Positions 1-7,295 of a stretch of 18,860 bases of DNA are shown here, piece by piece. This DNA comes from JAAYJT01 sp037446395 (GTDB lineage Bacteria > Bacteroidota > Bacteroidia > Bacteroidales > JAAYJT01). The DNA is taken from contig JBBIIP010000039.1 of NCBI GenBank assembly GCA_037446395.1, positions 1 through 18,860 on the forward strand. The letters run 5' to 3'. The position numbers and the translations under genes were made by a program. Under the pieces are notes generated by a model. It saw only the letters and a list, made by a program, of their open reading frames with translations. It ran no database searches and was not told where the DNA came from. The number at the start of each line of letters is the position of its first letter. Position 1 is the stretch's first letter.

Positions 1-2
1 TG

Positions 3-116
3 GCATTGGCAGGTCTGAAACCTCTTAAAACTCAATGGCTTGAAAAATATATTCACGCCTTGGCCGGGTTCTCTGTAATGCTCTGTGGCCTGGCTATACA
101 ATTTCTTGGATTGTAG
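3..116 (+). CDS. C-terminal fragment of a membrane protein, possibly a SafE/UreH-type transporter
   Basis: The frame open from base 3 encodes 37 residues and stops at TAG 114-116; the start lies outside the window. The fragment has a basic and aromatic stretch (KTQWLEKYIHALAG) followed by one strongly hydrophobic segment (FSVMLCGLAIQFLGL) that ends the protein, as expected for a last transmembrane helix. The pattern 'W-E-(K/R)-Y-x-H-x-x-x-G...G-x-x-I-x-x-L-G' recalls the ends of UreH/TauE-SafE-type membrane proteins. With hyp genes next door, a nickel transporter would make sense, but the family call is inference from a short tail. It converges on hypB with 12 bases between the two stop codons, and no hairpin terminator is visible there. 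Confidence 0.45.
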   Translation, partial: ALAGLKPLKTQWLEKYIHALAGFSVMLCGLAIQFLGL

Positions 117-128
117 CTGTTTAAACAA

Positions 129-914
129 TTACTGCCTGATGTCTTCAAGCCATTGCACCAACAGATCCATTCCTTCGCCAGTGGCAGCAGAAAGTTGTAT
201 GATTTTCAGGTTTGGGTTAACCAGCAAGGCATTCTTGCGGGCTTTTTCTATATCAAAACCTGAATACGGCAGCAAATCGCTTTTGCTAATGATGCACAAG
301 TGCGAAGTATCGAACATGTTAGGATATTTCAAAGGTTTATCGTCACCCTCGACAGTGCTGAGCAGCACTACACGGTAATGTTCACCAAGGTCGAATAGTG
401 AGGGGCACATTAGGTTACCAACATTTTCGATAATCAGTAGAGCTCTATCTTTTGGGTTGAGTTTTTTAACAGCATTACCAACAGTTTCTGCCTCAAGGTG
501 GCAGCTGCTTCCGGTATTGATTTGTATCACAGGCACTTCAAGTTTAGCAATTCGATCTGAGTCGAGTGAACCTTGCTGGTCACCTTCAACGACATATATA
601 TTTACATCTTTTGCAATCCTTCTGATAATTTCCTCAACGAGTGTAGTCTTCCCTGAACCTGGTGAGCTGACGAAGTTTAAAGCCGTAATATTTTTAGCCT
701 CAAAGTAACCACGGTTTCTCTCAGCATATAGCCTGTTTTTTGCCAAGATGTCCTGCTCAACGACCAATTCTCTTCTTTTATTAATCTGAGGATGTTTATG
801 AGCATGATGATGATCGTGGTCATGCTCGTCTTCGTGAACATGATCGTGAGTGGGTTTTTCCGGCACAATAATCCGGATTTCTGCCTGGTGTCCGCATCCA
901 CAGTTATCGCACAT
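129..914 (-). CDS. hypB: HypB, GTPase for nickel insertion into [NiFe] hydrogenase
   Basis: HypB is a cytoplasmic metal-binding GTPase that, with HypA, delivers Ni2+ to the hydrogenase large subunit. The 261-residue protein begins MCDNCGCG, the N-terminal high-affinity metal motif of HypB. A histidine-rich stretch follows (about residues 23-41, ten His), which in other HypB proteins stores or buffers nickel. The P-loop SPGSGKTT is at residues 84-91. C138-H139 (SSCH) and C170 (ENVGNLMCP) match the metal site in the G domain. The base-recognition motif is SKSD (210-213) rather than the usual NKxD. It is the last gene of the minus-strand hyp series, 166 bp after hypA, so a separate promoter is possible, although none is obvious. 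Confidence 0.96.
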   Translation of the reverse strand: MCDNCGCGHQAEIRIIVPEKPTHDHVHEDEHDHDHHHAHKHPQINKRRELVVEQDILAKNRLYAERNRGYFEAKNITALNFVSSPGSGKTTLVEEIIRRIAKDVNIYVVEGDQQGSLDSDRIAKLEVPVIQINTGSSCHLEAETVGNAVKKLNPKDRALLIIENVGNLMCPSLFDLGEHYRVVLLSTVEGDDKPLKYPNMFDTSHLCIISKSDLLPYSGFDIEKARKNALLVNPNLKIIQLSAATGEGMDLLVQWLEDIRQ

Positions 915-1080
915 ATTCTAGCTTTTGAGGATTATTCAATGAGTAAAATAAAATTACAATTCTTTATAGCTTCTTTTCTGAATTTTGGAATGGAATCCAG
1001 AAGGCAGGAAGCTGAAGTAAATTCACGGCACCTCATTCTGAAACCAATCTACTTTTGGCAATTTCATAATCTGCTTCACT

Positions 1081-1422
1081 TCACTCCACTTCAATTGACT
1101 TCACATATAACTCCCTTCCGTTCACGATTTTTGTTTCGAAACCGTGGCACGAAGGACACTGGGCAATAAAACCAACCGGTTCGAAATCTTTTTCGCATGA
1201 AACGCAAGTTGCCAATGCCTTTTGCTGATGGATTATTATTTCAGCACCTTCCAGAGAAGTTCCTTTACAAGCTGGTTCCAGCGCAAAGAGCAAGGCGCTT
1301 TTATCCACGCAGGATAGTTCTCCAATTACAATATCTATCTTATACACCTTATGCAACTTCTTCTGCTGCAAATTCTTTTCAACGATTTCAACAATACCGT
1401 TAGCTACGGAAAGTTCATGCAT
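1081..1422 (-). CDS. hypA: HypA, nickel metallochaperone for [NiFe] hydrogenase
   Basis: HypA works with HypB to load nickel into the large subunit. I place the start at the ATG at 1422, giving 113 residues beginning MHELSV. The family needs Met1-His2 exposed for nickel binding, and an upstream ATG at 1440 would bury it and overlap hypE. The zinc-binding loop is present as CVSC (C73, C76) and CPSC (C89, C92). Length is normal. The gene lies 11 bases downstream of the hypE stop, so the two are probably co-transcribed. Confidence 0.95.
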   Translation of the reverse strand: MHELSVANGIVEIVEKNLQQKKLHKVYKIDIVIGELSCVDKSALLFALEPACKGTSLEGAEIIIHQQKALATCVSCEKDFEPVGFIAQCPSCHGFETKIVNGRELYVKSIEVE

Positions 1423-1433
1423 AGTTTGTAAAA

Positions 1434-2453
1434 TTAACAAATTCTTGGCAATTGTTCGCCAGCCAGCATGGTGATCAGCCTTGTCCCACCAATTCGGGTT
1501 TTCATGACTACCTTTCCATTGAATTCATCAGTTATTTTACCGATCAACGTAGCGAGCTTGCCTGGTTCTGATTTTCGCAACAAACTGATAGTTTCGTCAC
1601 TAAATTCTTCTGGGACGATTATTACCATTTTCCCTTCGTTTGCAATATAAAGCGGATCGAATCCATAGAGTTCACACATTCCGAGGACGGGTTCGGAAAC
1701 AGGAATCATGGATTCAATAATTTCAATTCCATAAGGTTTTTGCTGCGAAATTTCACTGAGTACTGTTGCAAGGCCACCACGTGTTGGGTCTCGCATAAAA
1801 TGAATGGGTAAACAGGCATCCAGCAAAGGCTGGATCATCAGGTTCAGCGGGGCACAATCGGATTGGATTTTTGTAGTAAATCCAAGCTGGTTGCGGGCAG
1901 CAAGCACAGCCATGCCATGATCGCCTAAAGTACCACTAAGGATAATATGATTGCCGGGAGTTATCAGACTACCCGAACCTATTGTTTCGTTTTGCATCCG
2001 AAGCACTCCTATGCCAGAAGTGGCAATGAACATTTTATCGCATTGTCCTTTTCCTACAACCTTCGTGTCGCCGCACACTATGCTAACTCCAGCAGCACTT
2101 GCTGTTTCGGCCATGGATTTAACAATTTCATCGAGAACAGAAATCTCCAGCCCTTCCTCCAGAATAAATGCTGCGCTGAGATATAAAGGTTTTGCGCCTG
2201 CGGCCACCAGGTCGTTCACCGTGCCACAAACCGCAAGCTTGCCTATGTTTCCGCCGGGAAAAAAGAGCGGCTGCACAACATAGGCATCGGTTGTGAAGGC
2301 GAGTTTGTTGGGCGGAACAGTCACTACCGAGGCATCAGTTTGACCTTTGAGTTGTTCATCATCAAAATATTTCAGAAATACTTTTTCGATCAGTTCATGC
2401 ATCAGTTTTCCTCCGCTGCCGTGTCCAAGTAAAATTTTATCATGTGTTTGCAT
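1434..2453 (-). CDS. hypE: HypE, carbamoyl dehydratase for CN ligand synthesis
   Basis: HypE receives a carbamoyl group from HypF on its C-terminal cysteine, dehydrates it with ATP to a thiocyanate, and passes the cyanide to HypC-HypD iron. The protein ends in PRIC, the invariant C-terminal tail with the acceptor cysteine, here C339. The N-terminus carries LGHGSGGKLMHELI, the glycine-rich start typical of HypE and the related AIR-synthase/PurM fold. I chose the ATG at 2453 (MQTHDKIL, 339 aa) over the one at 2501 because it starts right before this conserved motif and gives the usual length. It overlaps the end of hypD by 14 bases in another frame, which suggests translational coupling. Confidence 0.95.
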   Translation of the reverse strand: MQTHDKILLGHGSGGKLMHELIEKVFLKYFDDEQLKGQTDASVVTVPPNKLAFTTDAYVVQPLFFPGGNIGKLAVCGTVNDLVAAGAKPLYLSAAFILEEGLEISVLDEIVKSMAETASAAGVSIVCGDTKVVGKGQCDKMFIATSGIGVLRMQNETIGSGSLITPGNHIILSGTLGDHGMAVLAARNQLGFTTKIQSDCAPLNLMIQPLLDACLPIHFMRDPTRGGLATVLSEISQQKPYGIEIIESMIPVSEPVLGMCELYGFDPLYIANEGKMVIIVPEEFSDETISLLRKSEPGKLATLIGKITDEFNGKVVMKTRIGGTRLITMLAGEQLPRIC

Positions 2454-3522
2454 ACCTGAAATGGCTTTGACAGGCACCTTCGGCAGAGACCATACAGGCA
2501 CCTATGGGGTTGGCGGGAGAGCAAAAAATCCCAAAAAGTTTACATTGCACGGGTTTCAACAACCCTTTGAGAACATCGCCGCATCTGCATCCTGGTGGAT
2601 CGGCAGGTTCATTCGTGGTCAAACCGAAAACCTCGGAGGCATCAAAATGATTGTACGAGGGGGATGGTTTTAGACCGCTATATTTAAGAACCCCAAGGCC
2701 TCGCCACCAGGCATCGCTTGCTTCAAATACTTCATTCATAATTTTTTGAGCTTTCAGATTACCTTCAGGTCTTACAGCCCTGGTATATTGTATTTCAACA
2801 GCAGCTCCCTTATTTTCGTACTGTTCAACCAGCATAAGGATGGATTGAAGTAAGTCAAGTGGTTCAAAACCTGAAACAACACACCCAACCCCAAACTGCT
2901 CTACCAAAGGTTCATACATTTTTATTCCGGTGATGGTGCTGACATGACCGGGGCAAAGATAGGCATCCACCTTAACTCCTGCATGAATAATCGAAGCCAT
3001 CGCCCGAGGCATGGTCTTGTGGGCACTATAAAGGAAGAAGTTTCTAAGCCCGAGTTCTTTTGCCCTGCGGAGGGTTACGGCGCTGGCCGGGGCAGTGGTT
3101 TCAAAGCCAATTCCTAAGAAGATGAATGCTGTTTCTGGTGAATGCTCGGCCATATCAAGGCATTGGGTTGGAGAGTAAACTATCCTGACATTACCTCCAT
3201 TAGCCTGTGCTTTTTCGAGGGTTGATTCTGAGCCGGGCACCCTCAACAGATCTCCATAAGTGCATACCATAGTGTTATCGCGCAACGCCAGATCAATCGC
3301 ATTATCAATATAGCCCCTTCCTGTAACGCAAACAGGGCAACCAGGGCCGGAAATTAAATTTATTGTGTCTGGCAGCAGTGAAGGAATTCCAAACCGATTC
3401 AATGCCATAGTATGGCCCCCGCAAACTTCCATAATTGTGATGCTGCGACTTGATTTCCGGCGAATCTTTTCAAGCACGATTCTGCACAGTTCAGGATCTC
3501 GGAATTCATCAATCAATTTCAT
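2440..3522 (-). CDS. hypD: HypD, iron-sulfur scaffold for Fe(CN)2CO assembly
   Basis: HypD, together with HypC, holds the iron on which the CN and CO ligands of the active site are assembled. The 360-residue protein has the family landmarks: EVCGGHT (C34), GPGCPVCV (C62 and C65, a redox-active pair), a CPGHVSTITG segment in the middle, and a cysteine-rich C-terminal part (GCRCGDVLKG, CKLFGIFCSPANPIGAC, EGACQ) that carries the [4Fe-4S] ligands. The length matches the family. The start has no clear Shine-Dalgarno sequence, and 174 bp separate it from hypC upstream. Confidence 0.96.
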   Translation of the reverse strand: MKLIDEFRDPELCRIVLEKIRRKSSRSITIMEVCGGHTMALNRFGIPSLLPDTINLISGPGCPVCVTGRGYIDNAIDLALRDNTMVCTYGDLLRVPGSESTLEKAQANGGNVRIVYSPTQCLDMAEHSPETAFIFLGIGFETTAPASAVTLRRAKELGLRNFFLYSAHKTMPRAMASIIHAGVKVDAYLCPGHVSTITGIKMYEPLVEQFGVGCVVSGFEPLDLLQSILMLVEQYENKGAAVEIQYTRAVRPEGNLKAQKIMNEVFEASDAWWRGLGVLKYSGLKPSPSYNHFDASEVFGLTTNEPADPPGCRCGDVLKGLLKPVQCKLFGIFCSPANPIGACMVSAEGACQSHFRYANT

Positions 3523-3696
3523 TGGAAGAACAAATAGTGGTTATTTTGCTTAGCGTTACTTGCTTTTGATTATGTCGTTAAGCCTGTTTCGTAATACTGA
3601 TTATTGCAACCAATAACCCTACATGTTGAACTGGCGTCGTACTGTCAAAAACAGACTTTCAATGATCAAATATGACAACTTTCTGCTTCTGCTTTA
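3523..3696. other. Intergenic gap between hypC and hypD
   Basis: This 174-base AT-rich gap breaks an otherwise compact minus-strand hyp series. I see no ORF, tRNA or hairpin with a T-run in it. It could carry a secondary promoter for hypDEAB, but no convincing TAnnTTTG or TATAAT box with a partner element was found on the minus strand. Confidence 0.4.
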
Positions 3697-3921
3697 CTAT
3701 ATTTCAGGTTGTACTTTCATGGCTCTGATAAACTCCAGTTGAGCTTCTGCATCTGCCTGGCTAATGACCTGAAGGGCAAAACCCGAGTGAACCAACACAA
3801 AATCGCCCTTTCTGACTTCTTCAATTAACTGCGTGCCAACTTCGATACTAGTCCCACCCACTTCAACCAAAATTTTATCATTCTCAACAGAAATCACCTT
3901 TCCTGGAATACTTAAACACAT
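3697..3921 (-). CDS. hypC: HypC, hydrogenase maturation chaperone
   Basis: HypC (HypC/HupF/HybG family) is a small OB-fold chaperone that binds HypD during Fe(CN)2CO synthesis and then carries the iron unit to the hydrogenase large-subunit precursor. The 74-residue product begins MCLSIPGKV. After removal of Met1 the essential Cys2 is exposed at the N-terminus. The segment GDFVLVHSGFALQVI is the second conserved block. A strong Shine-Dalgarno sequence (AAGGAGG) lies 8 bases before the ATG, inside the end of hypF, with which it overlaps by 10 bases. This points to translational coupling. Only one HypC is present, so it must serve the large subunit encoded in this window. Confidence 0.96.
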   Translation of the reverse strand: MCLSIPGKVISVENDKILVEVGGTSIEVGTQLIEEVRKGDFVLVHSGFALQVISQADAEAQLEFIRAMKVQPEI

Positions 3922-6176
3922 GACATCATCCTCCTTTTTGCTGCGACCGCCATTTGGCCTAAGGAAACTCCCCCGTCGTTAGGCGGCACCTGCGAATTCA
4001 TAAAAGTAATTAATTTTTTATATTTCAGAGAAATCATAATTTTTTCAGCAAGAATACGATTCTGAAAGGAACCACCTGAAAGGATTACTTTTTTTAGGTT
4101 ATTCTCTTTAGTCGCAATCGTTGTACTCTGGTTTGCAAACTCAACCACGGCATGATGCAATTTAGCTGAAATAAAACCAACCGATCGCTTGTCTTCAATA
4201 TCTTTTATTAATTCATGTGTCAATGGTTCAAGTTTCCACACCCCTTCTTCAATCAGAACCGGGTAGGAATCAAAAACTTTGCGATCAGCCAAGGCTTCCA
4301 ATCGCATAGGGCCTTCGGCTTCGAATGTGGGCGCAACACATAAACCTGTCATTGCAGCCACAGCATCAAACAGTCTCCCAAGTCCGCATGAATGTGCAAC
4401 GTTAATGTTCCGCTCCAGGGCTTCAATTATATAACTCACTTTTGTTAACGGAACTGAAGGAAAAATTCTTTTGGCATAATTGATACATTCCTTGCCAAAA
4501 GCCTGATACAGTAGCGCCAGTGCAAGGCGCCAAGGTTCTTCCACCGCGTTGTCTCCTCCGACCATTGGGATATACGCTATGTGGGCAACGCGTTTATAAC
4601 CCATCAAATCAGCAATCATCACTTCACTTCCCCATATTTTACCGTCATCGCCCAATCCTGTTCCATCAAAACTAAGCCCAATGACAGGTTCATCAAGAAG
4701 ATGTTCAGCCATACAGGAGGCGATGTGCGCATGGTGGTGCTGAACTTTAACAATTGGCAAGCTGAGCGATTCGGCATACTGTGTTGATAAATAATCGGGA
4801 TGTATGTCGGAAGCGACTAAGGCTGGATTAAAACGAAACAGTTGCTGAAACACTTTTATATCATTTTCAAAAAACGAGAATGTTTCAAAATTTTTAAGAT
4901 CTCCGATATGTTGGCTAAGAATGCCGTAGTCGTTTTTCCCTACGCAAAAAGTGTTTTTTAGTTCGGCCCCTACCGCGAGTATTCCTTCAACATTTAGATT
5001 CAATCGAACTGGTTTGGGAACAAAGCCCCGCGAGCGCCTAATAAGCACGGGTTTATTGTCAATTACTTTTACAACGGTATCATCTACTCGGTTAGAAATT
5101 TCACGGTTGTATAAAACAATGGTAGGGGCAATTTTAGCGAGGTGATTTTTAGCTTCTGCATCCTCAATTACAACAGGTTCATCCGAAACATTTCCACTGG
5201 TAAAAATAATGGCATGTGTTTCAAGCTTCTGGAAAAGCATGTAATGGATGGGCATATATGGTAAAATTGCACCAACGGTATCGAGGCCGCTGTTTATTTC
5301 TTCAGGGAGTTTACCTTTTGAGCGTAAAATCACTACAGGTCTTTTCCACGATTCAAGCAGTTTCTTTTCAGTATTTCCAAAGTTGGCGTATCGTTTTAGG
5401 GCTTCCAAATCCCTGAACATCACCGCCAGCGGCTTGCCATCTCGTTTTTTTTGCTGGCGTAGATTTGATACAGCGACAGAATTCAGTGCATCGCAAATCA
5501 GGTGATACCCGCCAATGCCTTTTAATGCAATTATTTCACCCCTTGATATTTTCAATTTAATTTTCTTCAGGAGGTCGCCGAAGATCAAATCTCTCTGTTC
5601 TTTTCCGGTTTCATGAATCTGATACCCTGGCCCACATTGATTGCAGGCAACAGGTTGCGCATGAAAACGGCGATCAAGGATGTGAATATATTCTGACTCA
5701 CAAATTCTGCACATCGCAAACGGAGCCATGGTAGTTCTTGACCGGTCGTAAGGTAAATCCCTGACAATGGAAAACCGCGGGCCACAATGAGTGCAATTTA
5801 TAAGTGGGTAGTCAATGCGATGCGGCTGTTGTTTCATATCATTGAGACAATCATCGCAAACAGCAATATCGGGGCTTATTTCGGTTATCCCTGATTCTGT
5901 TTCCTTGCTGTGTCTGATTATAAACCTGCTTTGTGGCTCAGTGGAAGCTATTTCGATGTTAACCGATTCAATGTCGGAAGCGGCGGGAGCTTCATTTCTG
6001 AGGGCTTCCAAAAACTTCTCAACCGATACTCCGTTTTCCTGAATAAGAATCTGTACGCCATCTGTTCGGTTCTCAACCCATCCGGTATATCCCATTCTGG
6101 TTGCAAGCCTGTAAACAAAAGGACGAAATCCGACTCCCTGAACAAGCCCCTTGACACTGATCTGATATGAATTCAT
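3912..6176 (-). CDS. hypF: HypF, carbamoyltransferase for CN ligand synthesis
   Basis: HypF converts carbamoyl phosphate and ATP to a carbamoyl adenylate and transfers the carbamoyl group to the HypE C-terminal cysteine. The 754-residue protein shows the full domain order. An acylphosphatase-like domain (about 1-90) has GVGFRPF with R18 and GWVEN with N36, the catalytic pair. Two zinc-finger modules follow (C107/C110/C128/C131 and C156/C159/C178/C181). A YrdC-like domain spans about 205-390 (KPLAVMFRD, TSGNVSDEPV). The Kae1-like domain has the metal-binding HHHAHIASCMAEH and the block SFDGTGLGDDGKIWGSE. It is the first gene of the minus-strand hyp operon, is divergent from the Crp/Fnr gene, and overlaps hypC. 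Confidence 0.97.
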   Translation of the reverse strand: MNSYQISVKGLVQGVGFRPFVYRLATRMGYTGWVENRTDGVQILIQENGVSVEKFLEALRNEAPAASDIESVNIEIASTEPQSRFIIRHSKETESGITEISPDIAVCDDCLNDMKQQPHRIDYPLINCTHCGPRFSIVRDLPYDRSRTTMAPFAMCRICESEYIHILDRRFHAQPVACNQCGPGYQIHETGKEQRDLIFGDLLKKIKLKISRGEIIALKGIGGYHLICDALNSVAVSNLRQQKKRDGKPLAVMFRDLEALKRYANFGNTEKKLLESWKRPVVILRSKGKLPEEINSGLDTVGAILPYMPIHYMLFQKLETHAIIFTSGNVSDEPVVIEDAEAKNHLAKIAPTIVLYNREISNRVDDTVVKVIDNKPVLIRRSRGFVPKPVRLNLNVEGILAVGAELKNTFCVGKNDYGILSQHIGDLKNFETFSFFENDIKVFQQLFRFNPALVASDIHPDYLSTQYAESLSLPIVKVQHHHAHIASCMAEHLLDEPVIGLSFDGTGLGDDGKIWGSEVMIADLMGYKRVAHIAYIPMVGGDNAVEEPWRLALALLYQAFGKECINYAKRIFPSVPLTKVSYIIEALERNINVAHSCGLGRLFDAVAAMTGLCVAPTFEAEGPMRLEALADRKVFDSYPVLIEEGVWKLEPLTHELIKDIEDKRSVGFISAKLHHAVVEFANQSTTIATKENNLKKVILSGGSFQNRILAEKIMISLKYKKLITFMNSQVPPNDGGVSLGQMAVAAKRRMMSCV

Positions 6177-6434
6177 GGTTGCCAGGTGATAAAAAGCATT
6201 AGAACGTTTATGCTTTCAGATAGGTCTATTCTAACAATGATCTGCGAATTTATATCATATTTTTTGGAGCACAAAAGATTACTGATCATTTTTTAATAGG
6301 TTTATCTAGTGATATTTTTGTATTTTTCGAAACTATTTTAATTCTTGCCGTCTGGCTGACTTATTTTGACAGTATATATCTGATTTCGTTAGGATTAACA
6401 AATTCAGGATTATTCCTCTAATATCAAATTAGCC
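6177..6434. promoter_or_regulatory. Divergent control region between hypF and the Crp/Fnr gene
   Basis: This 258-base AT-rich region must hold the promoters for hypF (leftward) and the regulator gene (rightward). On the plus strand, TATTTTTG (6313-6320) matches the Bacteroidota -7 consensus TAnnTTTG but has no clear -33 element, and it would leave a 115-base leader. Next to hypF, GTGATAAAAAGCAT (6186-6199) matches the palindromes found upstream of hydB at 12 of 14 positions. A small inverted repeat TATC-TAGT-GATA is at 6303-6314. All site calls are tentative. Confidence 0.4.
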
Positions 6435-7127
6435 ATGCTCATTGATATTAAGTGTACGGACTGTCCAGTTCATAAGATTTCCTACTTCGGTTGTCTGGAC
6501 CCCTGCGACCTAAATGATTTATGGCATAAAAAGACCTGCTATTTTTACAAAAAAGGGCAGGTGATATTTTATGAGGGGAAGCAACCTGTTGGGATCTATT
6601 GTATTAACTCTGGTAAAATAAAGATTTGTAAGCTTGGGCAGGAAGGCAAGGAACAGATTGTGAGAATTGCCATACCCGGTGATTTGCTCGGACTTCGATC
6701 TCTTATTGGAGGGAGAAACTATTCTAATTCTGCAATAACAATTGAAGATTCCGTAGTATGTTTCATCAACAAGAGAAAGTTTTTCCAAACCACAATACGC
6801 TATCCTGAAATTTCAACCCGCATCATGATTACACTCAGCAAACTGCTGGATGTCGCTGAACAAAAAATAACCTCCATGGCGCAAAAACCTGTGCGTGAAC
6901 GCCTGGCTGAAGCATTGCTCACCCTTAATGATGTTTTCCACAGCGATGGCTGTCCCAACACTGTGATCAGTCTTTCGCGTGAAGATTTAGCCAATATGGT
7001 GGGCACTGCCAATGAAACTGTGATACGATTACTTAGCGAATTCAAAGAAGAAAATATGGTGGCAGTAAAAGGAAGAAAAATTTTTATCCTTGACAAGTTA
7101 GGCCTGCGACGTGTCGCGAAAATTTAA
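6435..7127 (+). CDS. Crp/Fnr-family transcription factor with N-terminal cysteine cluster
   Basis: A 230-residue regulator with a cyclic-nucleotide-like sensor domain (about 25-145) and a C-terminal winged helix (about 150-230). The recognition helix region is SLSREDLANMVGTANETVIR; the E194-T-V-I-R198 core keeps the Glu and Arg used by E. coli FNR (E-T-I-S-R), with Ile replacing Ser. The N-terminus carries C7, C10, C20 and C24, and C109 (SVVCFI) lines up with FNR C122. An oxygen-sensitive [4Fe-4S] cluster is therefore plausible, although the spacing differs from FNR and many Bacteroidota relatives have partial cysteine sets. It lies between the divergent hyp and hydrogenase operons, with two palindromic boxes directly downstream, so it is the obvious candidate regulator of both. 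Confidence 0.9.
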   Translation: MLIDIKCTDCPVHKISYFGCLDPCDLNDLWHKKTCYFYKKGQVIFYEGKQPVGIYCINSGKIKICKLGQEGKEQIVRIAIPGDLLGLRSLIGGRNYSNSAITIEDSVVCFINKRKFFQTTIRYPEISTRIMITLSKLLDVAEQKITSMAQKPVRERLAEALLTLNDVFHSDGCPNTVISLSREDLANMVGTANETVIRLLSEFKEENMVAVKGRKIFILDKLGLRRVAKI

Positions 7128-7215
7128 TGCTATATCGTTCAAGATTAAATGGATTGTGATGCGCTACAGGAAGAATGATCCAGTTCATTCGTTGGCTCGG
7201 GTTTGCTTTTAAAAC

Positions 7216-7229
7216 CTGATAAAAATCAT
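7216..7229. promoter_or_regulatory. Fnr-like operator, distal copy
   Basis: The sequence CTGAT-AAAA-ATCAT is a near-perfect inverted repeat. It matches TGAT-N4-ATCA, the inner eight defined bases of the E. coli FNR consensus TTGAT-N4-ATCAA. It lies 22 bp upstream (centre to centre) of a second copy, which puts both on the same helix face. If transcription begins near 7286, its centre is at about -63.5. The binding protein is inferred to be the neighbouring Crp/Fnr regulator. Confidence 0.65.
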
Positions 7230-7237
7230 ATTTTATT

Positions 7238-7251
7238 CTGATAAATATCAT
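7238..7251. promoter_or_regulatory. Fnr-like operator, proximal copy
   Basis: The sequence CTGAT-AAAT-ATCAT differs from the distal copy at only one base, within the spacer. With a start of transcription near 7286, suggested by the TAATATTG box, its centre (7244.5) falls at -41.5, the classic position for class II activation by FNR or CRP. It overlaps a TTG that could open a longer hydB reading frame, which argues against that start. Confidence 0.7.
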
Positions 7252-7271
7252 TGGCCTTCGGTGTTGCGCAA

Positions 7272-7281
7272 TATAATATTG
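7272..7281 (+). promoter_or_regulatory. Candidate promoter box of the hydrogenase operon
   Basis: TATAATATTG contains both a perfect TATAAT (7272-7277) and TAATATTG (7274-7281), which fits the Bacteroidota -7 element TAnnTTTG at five of six defined bases. No matching -33 element is seen at the usual distance; the proximal operator takes that place, as at activator-dependent promoters. Transcription would start around 7284-7286, leaving a leader of 10-20 bases before hydB. Confidence 0.45.
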
Positions 7282-7295
7282 CCGCATTGTTTTTA

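Noticed and set aside
915..1080. Gap between hypA and hypB examined for a small gene or RNA
   Set aside because: No open frame with a plausible start, no tRNA-like fold and no strong hairpin were found.
1951..2283. 110-codon open frame on the plus strand
   Set aside because: It is antisense to hypE, which is certain from its conserved ends; there is no independent support.
7173..7190. Hairpin GAATGA-TCCAGT-TCATTC as a terminator after the Crp/Fnr gene
   Set aside because: The stem is only six AT-rich pairs and is not followed directly by a T-run.
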